From JAPUDQ01 sp964532145 (GTDB taxonomy: Bacteria > Patescibacteriota > Saccharimonadia > Saccharimonadales > Saccharimonadaceae): a DNA stretch of 48,082 bases. Where the stretch lies: positions 1 to 48,082 of the forward strand of contig CAZHGM010000003.1 in assembly GCA_964532145.1 (NCBI GenBank), in the 5' to 3' direction. A program made the position numbers and the translations under genes. Positions 32,103 through 41,316 of this stretch are shown here, one piece after another (within the stretch, counting starts at the first letter, position 1; every line of letters starts with the position of its first letter). A model generated the notes under the pieces. That model saw only the letters and a list, made by a program, of their open reading frames with translations. It did not search any database and was not told the origin of the DNA.

Positions 32103-32195
32103 GAATAGAGAATATGGAATTTGGAATATGGCACGACAATAGTCGTATGAAGTAGCGGTTTCTATGCTATATACCATATTCTATATATTATATTC
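32103..32195. repeat. Degenerate heptamer arrays, two orientations
   Basis: 32103-32130 holds four units of GAATATG type (GAATAGA, GAATATG, GAATTTG, GAATATG). 32161-32195 holds about five units of TATATTC type, the reverse complement. Between recG and the next gene, starting 9 bases upstream of that gene's ATG. The two halves can fold into an AT-rich stem. Confidence 0.6.
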
Positions 32196-32201
32196 TTCTG
32201 T

Positions 32202-34325
32202 TTAATTAAGTGTTGTCATTCTGCGATAGCGTTCGACTCGCTCGCGCATTCCTTCGTATTGTAACAGATTTATGCCATTTTCTCGCGCCCAAACGATCGC
32301 GCGTTTTACCTCGGCAATCATACGTGTGTCTGCCAAATTTGCCACTTGTAGATTGAGCTGTCCATGCTGTGCGCGGCCATAAATTTCCCCCGGACCACGC
32401 ATCTCAAGATCACGCTCAGCCAAGTAGAACCCGTCATTGCTGCGCTCCAACTCCTTAAGCCGCAGTGAAGTTGTGTGCTTCGACTCAGTCGGTATCAGGT
32501 AGCAATAGCTCTGATGATCGCTACGCCCCACCCGTCCGCGTAGTTGATGCAGCTGTGCCAGTCCAAAGCGTTCAGCTCCTTCGATAACCATCACTGTCGC
32601 ATTCGGCACATCGACACCCACCTCGATAACAGTCGTACTAACGAGAATGTCTAGCTCGTGACTGGCAAATTGTTTCATGACATGGTCTTTTTCATCAGCG
32701 GTCATCTTGCCGTGGAGCAACCCTATACGACGGTGTTTAAATGCTGTCTTTTGCAGCCGTTCATACTCGGCAGTGACGCTAGCGAGTTCAATAATAGATG
32801 ATGGATTTTGGAGTTTAGATTTTGGATCATCACCACTAGATGCCGATGCCGCAGTACTTTTATTTACCGCCACCTTTCCGTTTTCAGCTTGTCCCTCAAT
32901 CAACGGACAGACGACATACACCTGACGTCCACGTTCAATCTCTTTGTCAACTTCAGAGAATAATGATTTATACGACGCTGGCGAATGAATACGCGTGATG
33001 ATCGGTTTACGTCCGGCTGGCTTTTGGCGCAGAATTGATATATCGAGATCGCCGTACATCGTCAGTTGCAAGCTGCGCGGAATCGGCGTCGCCGTCATAG
33101 CAAGCAAATGGGGTAATTTGTGTCCTTTGCCCAATAACTTCTGCCGCTGATGTACCCCAAAACGATGCTGCTCGTCGATGACGACAAACCCAAGCTTGTG
33201 AAATGTTACTGACTCTTGTAGGAGGGCATGAGTTCCGACCGTCACCGCCACCGCTCCGGATTTCACCTGGGATTTTAATTCGTCTTTCGGCTTCTTTTTC
33301 AGTGAACTAACCAGCAACCCAACCGTCACGCCAAATGGCTCAAGCAGTGTCGCCAGCGTCTCGGCATGCTGGCGCGCCAACAACTCAGTCGGCGCCATAA
33401 TTGCACTCTGATAGCCCGCACGTGCCGCCACCAATGCCGCGATGCCTGCGACAACCGTCTTGCCAGCACCAACATCCCCTTGCAGCAACCGATTCATCGG
33501 CACGCCAGACTCAAAACTCTGGATTATATCCCACGCTGCACGGCGCTGGTCGTCGGTCAGCCGAAACGGCAGTTTGGCGACAAACGTTTTAACCGCAGCC
33601 AAATCAAAGGGTATTTGCCAGCTCTCAAGTGCCGCGTTATCCGCTCGGTTCAGAACTGAAGCGTAGAGTAGCTCCAGCACTTCCTGAAAGGCAATCCGCT
33701 GTTTGCCATGCATAATATCATCAGTAGTCTCCGGAAAATGCAGTGCCAGCATCGCATCAGCATATCCAAAAAGGTTGAACCTTTTTTGCAAAAGGGGAGG
33801 AATGTGTTCGGGTAGCATAGTGATAACGGGGCGAATTTGTTCGATTAACGATCTGAGCTGCGCAGTTTTGAGGCCGCCAACTTGGCGATATATTGGCACA
33901 ATAGACTGACCACTCTCAACAACCTCACTGCTAGCACGGACACTTGGGTTCATTATCTGATACCGTCGATTCGACAAGCCAAACTCCCCTGCCACAAGCC
34001 ACTCGCCACCTCCCTTAAGATGAGTGGCTCTATATGGCTGGTTAAACCATGTCAGCGGCACCTTACCCGACTCGTCGCTCAGTACTGCTTGTGTAATATG
34101 TAGCCCGCGACGGACATAACGGGACGAAATATTCGTAATTTTACCTCTGACAACGACATTTCCCGGGTGAAGATCGACGATTCGCGAGACCTTCGTGTAG
34201 TCTTCGTAGGTACGCGGCAGAAACTCAGCCAAATCTGAAACGGTATTTAGACCCGCCGCGCGAAGCTGTAGCCAGGTTTTTTCACCCACACCCTTTATTT
34301 GATCAAGCGTCGAAGTCAGTTTCAT
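32202..34325 (-). CDS. recG: ATP-dependent DNA helicase RecG
   Basis: A 707-residue fork-reversal helicase. The N-terminal wedge/OB domain is followed by Walker A LLQGDVGAGKTVVAGIAA, the DEAH-type VIDEQHRFGVHQRQ (DEQH), TATPIPRS, and the C-terminal RecG signature QLHQLRGRVGRSDHQSYCYL. Between helicase motifs a 25-residue low-complexity insert (region 32791-32832) is built of 7-bp DNA repeats, so it was probably expanded by repeat gain. It precedes the TSUP gene by 9 bases in the same direction. Confidence 0.95.
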   Translation of the reverse strand: MKLTSTLDQIKGVGEKTWLQLRAAGLNTVSDLAEFLPRTYEDYTKVSRIVDLHPGNVVVRGKITNISSRYVRRGLHITQAVLSDESGKVPLTWFNQPYRATHLKGGGEWLVAGEFGLSNRRYQIMNPSVRASSEVVESGQSIVPIYRQVGGLKTAQLRSLIEQIRPVITMLPEHIPPLLQKRFNLFGYADAMLALHFPETTDDIMHGKQRIAFQEVLELLYASVLNRADNAALESWQIPFDLAAVKTFVAKLPFRLTDDQRRAAWDIIQSFESGVPMNRLLQGDVGAGKTVVAGIAALVAARAGYQSAIMAPTELLARQHAETLATLLEPFGVTVGLLVSSLKKKPKDELKSQVKSGAVAVTVGTHALLQESVTFHKLGFVVIDEQHRFGVHQRQKLLGKGHKLPHLLAMTATPIPRSLQLTMYGDLDISILRQKPAGRKPIITRIHSPASYKSLFSEVDKEIERGRQVYVVCPLIEGQAENGKVAVNKSTAASASSGDDPKSKLQNPSSIIELASVTAEYERLQKTAFKHRRIGLLHGKMTADEKDHVMKQFASHELDILVSTTVIEVGVDVPNATVMVIEGAERFGLAQLHQLRGRVGRSDHQSYCYLIPTESKHTTSLRLKELERSNDGFYLAERDLEMRGPGEIYGRAQHGQLNLQVANLADTRMIAEVKRAIVWARENGINLLQYEGMRERVERYRRMTTLN
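32791..32832. repeat. Six heptamers inside recG
   Basis: ATAATAG, ATGATGG, ATTTTGG, AGTTTAG, ATTTTGG, ATCATCA in tandem; 42 bases, so the frame is preserved. Confidence 0.65.
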
Positions 34326-34334
34326 AGTATGTCA

Positions 34335-35072
34335 TTACGACAATAACATATATAGCCCAGCAACCACAGAAAATACCGCCATGAAATAGGTGACGAACTG
34401 CTCGCCTTTCTTCAATGCTATACGAGTCCCAAGAGATGTACCAACGTAACTTCCAACTAGCAAGGCAATACCTTGCGGTATCATGACAAGACCCGCCAGA
34501 AGCATGCTCATAAATGTTACAGGAACCATGCAGGCGGTAACAGCGCGTTTGGTGGCGTTTGCTTCGATTTTACTAAACCCAAAACATAGCGTCAGCACGA
34601 ACAGGCCCAGGCCGCCAACCCCGGCCCCAAACACGGCCATCAGAAATAAGACGATTGAATACAAACCAAACCCCAGCGCTTTAAAGCGGTGGGTCCCGGC
34701 ATGGATGGATTGTTTCATAAATAACGTTGGAGCCATCAAGATCATGATGCTGCCTATTATTTTTTGTAATACATCGCCATGAATACTCATAATAATAAAC
34801 GGAGAGAGTATTGCGATAATCCAACCAATCGGAACTAGGACTTTAGCGACTTCAAAATGGACGTGGCCTGACTTTCGAAATTGCAAAAGCCCGCCGTAAG
34901 CCGCGCCGAGTCCTGCCATTTTCATTGTTGCCACAGCCTGTTGTGGTGGCAAACCAACTGCGATAGCTAGCGGTAGCATCACGAGCCCTGCACCACCGCC
35001 ACTAATACCGGAAAAAATACCCATTACAAAGGCTCCAAGCCCCAAGATGATTAGTTGTGCTTCAAATGGCAT
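34335..35072 (-). CDS. TSUP/TauE-SafE family membrane permease
   Basis: A 245-residue integral membrane protein with about seven to eight helices. The start IILGLGAFVMGIFSGISGGG and the second-half GVGGLGLFVLTLCFGFSKIEA are the two inverted-repeat signatures of the TSUP family, which exports sulfite, sulfoacetate or related anions. The substrate is unknown. Its ATG overlaps the tyrS stop by one base (TAATG), so translation is coupled to tyrS. Confidence 0.82.
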   Translation of the reverse strand: MPFEAQLIILGLGAFVMGIFSGISGGGAGLVMLPLAIAVGLPPQQAVATMKMAGLGAAYGGLLQFRKSGHVHFEVAKVLVPIGWIIAILSPFIIMSIHGDVLQKIIGSIMILMAPTLFMKQSIHAGTHRFKALGFGLYSIVLFLMAVFGAGVGGLGLFVLTLCFGFSKIEANATKRAVTACMVPVTFMSMLLAGLVMIPQGIALLVGSYVGTSLGTRIALKKGEQFVTYFMAVFSVVAGLYMLLS

Positions 35073-36280
35073 TATCGTACCAATATAAAAGTATTTTTTC
35101 CTTTTTTGATCAGACCTGGGACAGGTAGAGCGACGTCCGCACTAACAGCCTTTTCACCATTGACTGAAATGGCCCCGCCGTCGATAAGCCGCCGGGCTTC
35201 ACCATTACTGCTTACTGTCCCGCTCATGACGAGCGCATCGATGAGATTACCGGCAGTAGTGGTTAGTATTTCTCCGGCAAGCATATCAAGTTCCTCATCG
35301 AGAAGCTGAGAAAATGGCGTATCACCAAACAATGTACTCGTAACATTACGGACTTGTTCGGCAGCGGCCTCGCCATGAATGAGTTTTGTTACCTCATAAG
35401 CCAAATATTTATGGGCGGCACGTTCCTGTGGCTTCGCGGCAAATGCTTCCATGAGCGTGTCGAATTCGTCAGGTTGAATCATGGTGAAGATTTTAAGGTA
35501 ATCGCCGACGCCGGCATCGTCGACGTTCAGCCAGAACTGATAAAACTTATAGGGGCTTGTCATGTCGGGGTCAAGCCAAACGGCATTTCCTTCGCTTTTA
35601 CCGAATTTCTTGCCCGTGGTTTTATCGAGTATCAGGGGCACAGTCCAAACATGAGCCTCTGCTCCCTCCAGTTTGCGGATCATCTGCGCACCAGAGAGCA
35701 TGTTGCCCCATTGATCAGAGCCGCCTAGTTGTATGGTCGCATCGTGCTCGCGATATAGATGCAGGAAATCATAGCCTTGTATCAACGAGTAGCTAAACTC
35801 GGCATAGCTAATACCAACGCCGCCGTCACCGATACGGGCTTTGATAAATTCCCGATCAAGTAGCTGCGTCATTGAGAAATGCTTGCCCACGTCACGCAGG
35901 AACTGCAAATAACCAAGATCCTTAAACCAATCATAATTATCGACGAGCGTAAACGGTTTGTCGTCAAGCAGCCGTTTATACTGCTCGGCAATGCCGGCTT
36001 TGTTTTTGACAATTTCATCAAGTGTTTTGAGATCGCGCTCGGTATCTTCTTTCGGATCACCGATCATGCCAGTCGCCCCACCGACAAGCACAATAGCTTT
36101 GTGCCCGTGATTAATAAGGTGCTTCACCACAATTACCTGTACGAGGTTACCGATATGCATACTGGCCGCACTCGGGTCTACGCCGAGATAGAATGTCCGG
36201 GGCTCATTGATACGCGCGGGGTCGTCAAACGTTGTCTGATTGACGAGGCCACGCCAGGAAAGTTCTTCATATAATGTCAT
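35072..36280 (-). CDS. tyrS: Tyrosyl-tRNA synthetase
   Basis: A 402-residue class I synthetase. The start is MTLYEELSWRGLVNQTTF. HIGN (HIGH variant) follows YLGVDPSAASM, and KFGKSEGNAVWLD is the KMSKS-type KFGKS loop. GGSDQWGNMLSGAQMIRK binds tyrosine. The C-terminal S4-like RNA-binding domain ends SSNGEARRLIDGGAISVNG. The ATG at 36280 fits the family; an upstream ATG at 36310 lies in the heptamer repeats. No ribosome site is seen. Confidence 0.95.
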   Translation of the reverse strand: MTLYEELSWRGLVNQTTFDDPARINEPRTFYLGVDPSAASMHIGNLVQVIVVKHLINHGHKAIVLVGGATGMIGDPKEDTERDLKTLDEIVKNKAGIAEQYKRLLDDKPFTLVDNYDWFKDLGYLQFLRDVGKHFSMTQLLDREFIKARIGDGGVGISYAEFSYSLIQGYDFLHLYREHDATIQLGGSDQWGNMLSGAQMIRKLEGAEAHVWTVPLILDKTTGKKFGKSEGNAVWLDPDMTSPYKFYQFWLNVDDAGVGDYLKIFTMIQPDEFDTLMEAFAAKPQERAAHKYLAYEVTKLIHGEAAAEQVRNVTSTLFGDTPFSQLLDEELDMLAGEILTTTAGNLIDALVMSGTVSSNGEARRLIDGGAISVNGEKAVSADVALPVPGLIKKGKNTFILVR

Positions 36281-36287
36281 ACCATTC

Positions 36288-36322
36288 AGTATGCAATACG
36301 GGGTATGCAATATGCAACATAG
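36288..36322. repeat. Heptamer array upstream of tyrS
   Basis: AGTATGC, AATACGG, GGTATGC, AATATGC, AACATAG: five degenerate units with consensus AATATGC, beginning 8 bases before the tyrS ATG on the minus strand. Related to the arrays at 32103-32195 and in recG. Confidence 0.6.
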
Positions 36323-36397
36323 AGTAATCCTTTGCTGAGAATTCTAATGTTTTGTCCATTTTGTTCGTCGCATGAGCCATTTTGCAATTGAATGCGC

Positions 36398-36403
36398 TAT
36401 AAT
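36398..36403 (+). promoter_or_regulatory. -10 box of the penicillin-binding protein gene
   Basis: TATAAT 35 bases before the GTG start. No convincing -35 at 17 bp. Confidence 0.4.
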
Positions 36404-36438
36404 GATAAAAGTTATTCGAGAAGGAGTGTGAAAACAAC

Positions 36439-39072
36439 GTGGGCAAAGCGAAACGATCCTCAAAAGCGTTAAGTGTGTATTCAAACCTGAGCAATCAGCG
36501 TAAAGCGAACAAGGATGCTCGCCTGCGCCGCAAAGCTGAATATCTTGCGACGCTACCAAAACATCCTGTCAAACGGGCCTTATACCGGTTACATCCGAAG
36601 CGTTTCTGGGCGTATTGGTTTAGCCGCGAAGGTGGCCTCATGGCACTTAAAATCGCCGGTGTTGGCGTACTACTTATTTTTCTGCTTGTCATGAGCCTTT
36701 TCATGTATTACCGACAAGAAATTGCCGCCATTCGTCCGGCCGAACTTGCGAACCGCGTTCAGACTACCGTCAGCCGCTACTACGACCGTAATGGCGTACT
36801 ACTATGGGAGGACAAGGGACTTGGCGACTATAAACTTGTCGTGAAATCTGAAGAAATCTCTCAAAAAATGAAAGACGCCACGATTGCGATTGAGGATAAG
36901 GATTTCTACAAACATGGCGGCTTTAGCGCCAGCGGTATTCTCCGCGCCACCTGGAACAATCTGCAGGGTGGTGACACGCAGGGCGCGTCGACGCTCACAC
37001 AGCAGCTGGTGAAGCAAGTATTCTTCCGCGATGAGTCAGCCGACCGGAGTTTCGGCGGCATCCCACGCAAAATCAAAGAAACCATTCTTGCCATAGAAGT
37101 AGAACGGTCATACAACAAAGACCAAATCCTAACCATGTACCTTAATGAATCATCCTATGGCGGCCGTCGCAATGGAGTACAATCTGCTGCACAAACATAT
37201 TTCGCCAAGGACGCGAAAGACCTCTCACTCGCCGAAGCATCATTCCTTGCCGCAATCCCACAGCAGCCGGGACGATTCAACCCATACAACGCCATGAGTG
37301 ACCCTGATGCAAAAAAAGCGATGCTTGCCCGCCAACACACCACGCTGGATTACATGGTTGAGCAAAAAATGGTCAGCAAAGATGAGGCGGAAGCCGCCAA
37401 AAAAGTCTTGATTTTTGACGAGCTTAAACCCGAATCAGATCAGTTTAAAGACATAAAAGCACCTCATTTCGTTCAGATGGTAAAAAGTGAGCTGCGCGAC
37501 CAGCTAGGCGAAGGTATCGTCGGCGCAGGCGGCCTGACAATTAAGACAACGCTTGACTGGCGTGCCCAGGAAATCGTTGATCAAGCAGTTGTGGACCTGT
37601 TCAATTCACACTGGCCTCGAACAGCCAACTTTGACAATGGTGCCGTCACAACCATCGACGTCCAGACCGGGCAAATCCTGGCGATGCGCGGCTCACGTGA
37701 CTACAACTACCCTGATTACGGCTCCGTCAACGCCTCGACAGCCTGGATTCAGCCTGGATCAAGCATTAAGCCGTTTGTCTACGCCAACCTGTTCAAGCAG
37801 CGGAGCGGCATTAACTACGGATCCGGTTCGCTGATCTCTGACAACCCAATTCCGCAATCAATTTACCGTACTGACGACGGCAAGTCTGTACAGAACTTTG
37901 ACTTTAAGTTCAAAGGCATGATGAAAATCCGTAATGCCCTGCCGGAATCACGCAATATCCCCGCCATCAACGCCATGGCAATCGCTGGCCAAGAAAGCGC
38001 CATTAACACTATTCACGACTTGGGCGACATGAGTTATTGTACGCACGGTCAGGACACGACAGTCGGCCTGGCATCGGCTATTGGCGGCTGCGACCTGAAG
38101 CAAGTTGAACACGCTAATACGTTTGCAACTATCGCCCGCATGGGTGTGTACAAGCCGTACGCAAGCGTGCTTGAGGTGAAGAATGCCGAAGGCCAAGTCA
38201 TCCAGAAATGGGTCGACAAGCCTAAACAAGTTTTGGATCCGCAAATTGCCTATATTCTCGAAGATATCCTCAGTGACGATGGTGCTCGCGCGCCTTCGTT
38301 TGGTCGTGGTGCAACCGGACTCAACATTCCTGGCGTCCGTACATTCGTCAAAACCGGTACCAGCAACGCCGGCAGCAAGTCGAAGGACCTTTGGATGAAC
38401 AGTGTCAGCACCAAAGTCGCCACTAGTATCTGGGTCGGTAACCATATCCCAATCGGTATGAGCCAGGCTCTCTCGACCACCATCGGTCCAACAATGAACT
38501 CGATCCAGGTCGGACTTCACAAAATTTATCAGGAAGACGGCAGCTGGAAATCTGGCGACTGGTTTGCCGAACCCCAGGGCATTCAGCGGATTGGTGGTGA
38601 ACTCTACCCGTCCTGGTACAACCGCGCCACATCAAACCCCACTGCCACTCTCACATTTGATAAAGTATCAAAGAAAAAAGCGACGAGCTGTACTCCAGAA
38701 GTGGCAAAGGTGCAGCTGACCGTCCAGAAATACACCGACCCAATCACGAAAAAAGAAACCATGATCGCCTCAGATGGCTATGATGCCTTAGCCGATGATG
38801 ATACCCATCACTGTGACGATGCCAAACCATACGTTACAAGCGCTGACGGTGGCAACAAAAAAATAACAGCCCAAGTCTCTCAAGGAACCCACGCGATTCA
38901 GAACGTCACCTTCACCGTAAATGGTCAAGTCGTTGGTACCGTGGACGGCCATGGCTCCGGTGATTACACAATTGATTACGCTGACAACGGCAAGACCTCG
39001 GTCACTGTCACCGTGACGGATGTTGCACTCTATAGCGATTCGCAGACGTACAGCGTCCGGGTGACGAACTAG
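36439..39072 (+). CDS. Class A penicillin-binding protein (PBP1A-like)
   Basis: An 877-residue bifunctional peptidoglycan synthase. One membrane anchor (ALKIAGVGVLLIFLLVMSLF) near residue 70-92. The GT51 glycosyltransferase domain has the EDKDFYKHGG motif and GASTLTQQLVKQ. The transpeptidase domain has PGSSIKPF (catalytic Ser in SxxK), ESRN (SxN) and VKTGTSNAG (KTG). The C-terminus carries an Ig-like beta domain. The GTG at 36439 follows AAGGAG by about 12 bases. Isolated on the plus strand between divergent and convergent minus-strand genes. Confidence 0.94.
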   Translation: MGKAKRSSKALSVYSNLSNQRKANKDARLRRKAEYLATLPKHPVKRALYRLHPKRFWAYWFSREGGLMALKIAGVGVLLIFLLVMSLFMYYRQEIAAIRPAELANRVQTTVSRYYDRNGVLLWEDKGLGDYKLVVKSEEISQKMKDATIAIEDKDFYKHGGFSASGILRATWNNLQGGDTQGASTLTQQLVKQVFFRDESADRSFGGIPRKIKETILAIEVERSYNKDQILTMYLNESSYGGRRNGVQSAAQTYFAKDAKDLSLAEASFLAAIPQQPGRFNPYNAMSDPDAKKAMLARQHTTLDYMVEQKMVSKDEAEAAKKVLIFDELKPESDQFKDIKAPHFVQMVKSELRDQLGEGIVGAGGLTIKTTLDWRAQEIVDQAVVDLFNSHWPRTANFDNGAVTTIDVQTGQILAMRGSRDYNYPDYGSVNASTAWIQPGSSIKPFVYANLFKQRSGINYGSGSLISDNPIPQSIYRTDDGKSVQNFDFKFKGMMKIRNALPESRNIPAINAMAIAGQESAINTIHDLGDMSYCTHGQDTTVGLASAIGGCDLKQVEHANTFATIARMGVYKPYASVLEVKNAEGQVIQKWVDKPKQVLDPQIAYILEDILSDDGARAPSFGRGATGLNIPGVRTFVKTGTSNAGSKSKDLWMNSVSTKVATSIWVGNHIPIGMSQALSTTIGPTMNSIQVGLHKIYQEDGSWKSGDWFAEPQGIQRIGGELYPSWYNRATSNPTATLTFDKVSKKKATSCTPEVAKVQLTVQKYTDPITKKETMIASDGYDALADDDTHHCDDAKPYVTSADGGNKKITAQVSQGTHAIQNVTFTVNGQVVGTVDGHGSGDYTIDYADNGKTSVTVTVTDVALYSDSQTYSVRVTN

Positions 39073-39097
39073 ACTTTTGTCTACGCGCGGAGTGTCC

Positions 39098-39901
39098 CTA
39101 TACTTTATTGGCAAGACGCACCATGTGATCCTCACTTGAGCCACGCGATCCTTGCGCTGGAGCAGCGCGCCGTTTCGCCAACGCAGCAGAACGCTTTGGG
39201 ATAGGCTGGACGGATTGGGGCGAGCGAAGAGTACGAGCAAATACCATGCGGCCAGCTTCGGTTTGCAATACACGGATTGTTTCGACCGTGATAGTCGAGC
39301 CAATCATCGTGCGGGCATTGTCGATGACAACCATGGAGCCATCATCGAGATAGCCAACCCCTTGATCCTTGTTTTGGCCAGGCGCAACGACCGCAACTTG
39401 AATCCGCTCACCCGGCAAATGCATCGGACGAAGAGCATGCGCAAGCTCGTTAACATTTACTACCTGAATCTGCTCGGTTCGAGCAACTTTATTAAGATTA
39501 TAATCTGTTGTACATAGTTTGGCTGATAGTTTTTTGGCAAGCGTGATCAGCTGTTCGTCCACATCGGTAATATTGTCACCGTCGTTGTAGACCTCTACAT
39601 CAATACCCGGTAATTGCTGTAGCTCCTGAACCACATCCAGGCCATAGCGAGCCCGTTCTCGTTTATCATGGTCAGCCCTATCTGCCATATACTGCAACTC
39701 GCGCACGACGCTTTTCGGGATAACTAATTGACTGGCCAAAAATCCTGAGCGAGCAATCGACACGATACGGCCGTCGATAAGCGCACTCGTATCACAAATG
39801 ATTTTATCCCGTTGTCTTCGCAGCGGTGATCTGCGTAGTGATGCATACGTCAGGTATGTTGTTTCGAGAGCGATAAGCCCTAATAGTAATAATTGGTTCA
39901 T
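39098..39901 (-). CDS. PIN-TRAM domain protein (YacL-like)
   Basis: A 267-residue protein. An N-terminal hydrophobic helix (LLLLGLIALETTYLTYASL) may anchor it. The PIN nuclease domain has IICDTSALIDGR (Asp), VVRELQ (Glu), DKRERARYGLD and TTDYNLNKVA (Asp), all acidic active-site positions. The C-terminal TRAM domain (ERIQVAVVAPGQNKDQGVGY onward) binds RNA. Homologs lie next to radA in many bacteria; here the start overlaps the radA stop by 4 bases (ATGA). Confidence 0.88.
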   Translation of the reverse strand: MNQLLLLGLIALETTYLTYASLRRSPLRRQRDKIICDTSALIDGRIVSIARSGFLASQLVIPKSVVRELQYMADRADHDKRERARYGLDVVQELQQLPGIDVEVYNDGDNITDVDEQLITLAKKLSAKLCTTDYNLNKVARTEQIQVVNVNELAHALRPMHLPGERIQVAVVAPGQNKDQGVGYLDDGSMVVIDNARTMIGSTITVETIRVLQTEAGRMVFARTLRSPQSVQPIPKRSAALAKRRAAPAQGSRGSSEDHMVRLANKV

Positions 39902-41265
39902 GATAGTCCTTTCGGTTTTGTTGTAAGATATCCGCGCAAGGCATCGAGAAGTGTACTCGTGCTATGAATAAATGGATCGTGTGGCGTCACGGGAGGCGCG
40001 ACAGCATACGAAAATCCCAGCTTTTTCGCTTCAGCGAGGCGACGTTGTGAGGCCTGAACACTTCGGATTTCCCCACCTAAGCCAACTTCACCAAATACCA
40101 CAGCATCACTGTCCATGACTCGCCCAGCTGCTGCACTGGCAATCGCCATACAGATAGCCAAGTCGGCTGCCGGATCATTCAGCTTGAGCCCGCCAACGAC
40201 ATTAATAAAAATATCTTGATCACCCAGACGTAGTTTGGTGCGTTTTTCAATCACTGCGATCAACAACTGCAAACGGTTCAGGTCAAATCCACTGACGGTT
40301 CGCTTTGGATAGCCAAAATTCGACGGTACGACCAATGCTTGTATCTCAACAAGCAACGGCCTGTTTCCCTCGAGCGTCGCAAGCACGATCGAGCCATCAG
40401 CCCGCGACCGCTCAGCAAGCAGGCTGGCGGACGGGTTATCGACTGCCACTAAACCGCGTTCTGTCATTTCCAAAATTGCCGCCTCACTCGTGGAACCGTA
40501 ACGGTTTTTGATTGCCCGTACAATCTTAAACCCGCTATACCTGTCACCCTCAAACTGCACCACCACATCGACCAAATGTTCCATCACTTTCGGCCCAGCT
40601 ATACTTCCCTCTTTCGTCACGTGACCAACCAATATTACTGTCGTGTGCGATTGTTTGGCGGCTTGAATAATAAGATTTGTGGCATTTGTTATCTGACTGA
40701 CCGTACCGGGAGCGCTGGAAATTTCAGCCATCATAAGCGTCTGGACAGAATCAACGATCACTAAACTATAACCCCCATCGCGTATAGTTGCAGCGATATC
40801 ATCAGCGCTTGTACTTGAGGCAAGCTGCAGTTTTTTGGCGTCCAGCCCCAAGCGATCTCCGCGTAGTTTCACCTGGGATGCCGATTCTTCCCCTGTAACA
40901 TACGCCGCGGTATGGTCGCGAGCTACATGCGCCGCTACCTGCAAAAGCAGCGTGCTCTTGCCAATCCCCGGCTCTCCACTGACGAGCAGAACACTGCCCG
41001 GCATCAACCCGCCCCCAAGCACATCATCTAGCTCTCGAAATCCACTTGGCATCCGCGCAGCAATGACATCACTGCCAACATGGAAAAACGAGTCAGTTTG
41101 AAGCGCCGTTCCCCGGGAACGACTCACAAGTGCTTTGCCCTCCGGTGCTACCTGGGTGGTTTCGACAAGACTATTCCATGCTCCGCAATTGTCACAGCGG
41201 CCTGACCATTTTGGATATGTGGTCGCGCATTGTTGGCATTGATAATTAGTTGCACTTCTAGCCAT
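39898..41265 (-). CDS. radA: DNA repair protein RadA
   Basis: A 455-residue RecA-like recombination protein. The zinc finger is CQQCATTYPKWSGRCDNCGA, Walker A GEPGIGKSTLLLQ, Walker B LVIVDSVQTL and the RadA-specific KNRYGS. The C-terminal Lon-protease-like domain (VFGEVGLGGEIRSVQASQRR) lacks the Ser-Lys pair as usual. It promotes branch migration. It is co-oriented with the PIN-TRAM gene and overlaps it by 4 bases. Confidence 0.95.
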   Translation of the reverse strand: MARSATNYQCQQCATTYPKWSGRCDNCGAWNSLVETTQVAPEGKALVSRSRGTALQTDSFFHVGSDVIAARMPSGFRELDDVLGGGLMPGSVLLVSGEPGIGKSTLLLQVAAHVARDHTAAYVTGEESASQVKLRGDRLGLDAKKLQLASSTSADDIAATIRDGGYSLVIVDSVQTLMMAEISSAPGTVSQITNATNLIIQAAKQSHTTVILVGHVTKEGSIAGPKVMEHLVDVVVQFEGDRYSGFKIVRAIKNRYGSTSEAAILEMTERGLVAVDNPSASLLAERSRADGSIVLATLEGNRPLLVEIQALVVPSNFGYPKRTVSGFDLNRLQLLIAVIEKRTKLRLGDQDIFINVVGGLKLNDPAADLAICMAIASAAAGRVMDSDAVVFGEVGLGGEIRSVQASQRRLAEAKKLGFSYAVAPPVTPHDPFIHSTSTLLDALRGYLTTKPKGLS

Positions 41266-41316
41266 GGCTGCCTTTCTGTAAACATGGTATGAACCCTAGT
41301 ATAGCTGGTCCGGACG

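Noticed and set aside
36281..36330. CRISPR-like repeat upstream of tyrS
   Set aside because: Units are 7 bp with no spacers; no cas genes in the window.
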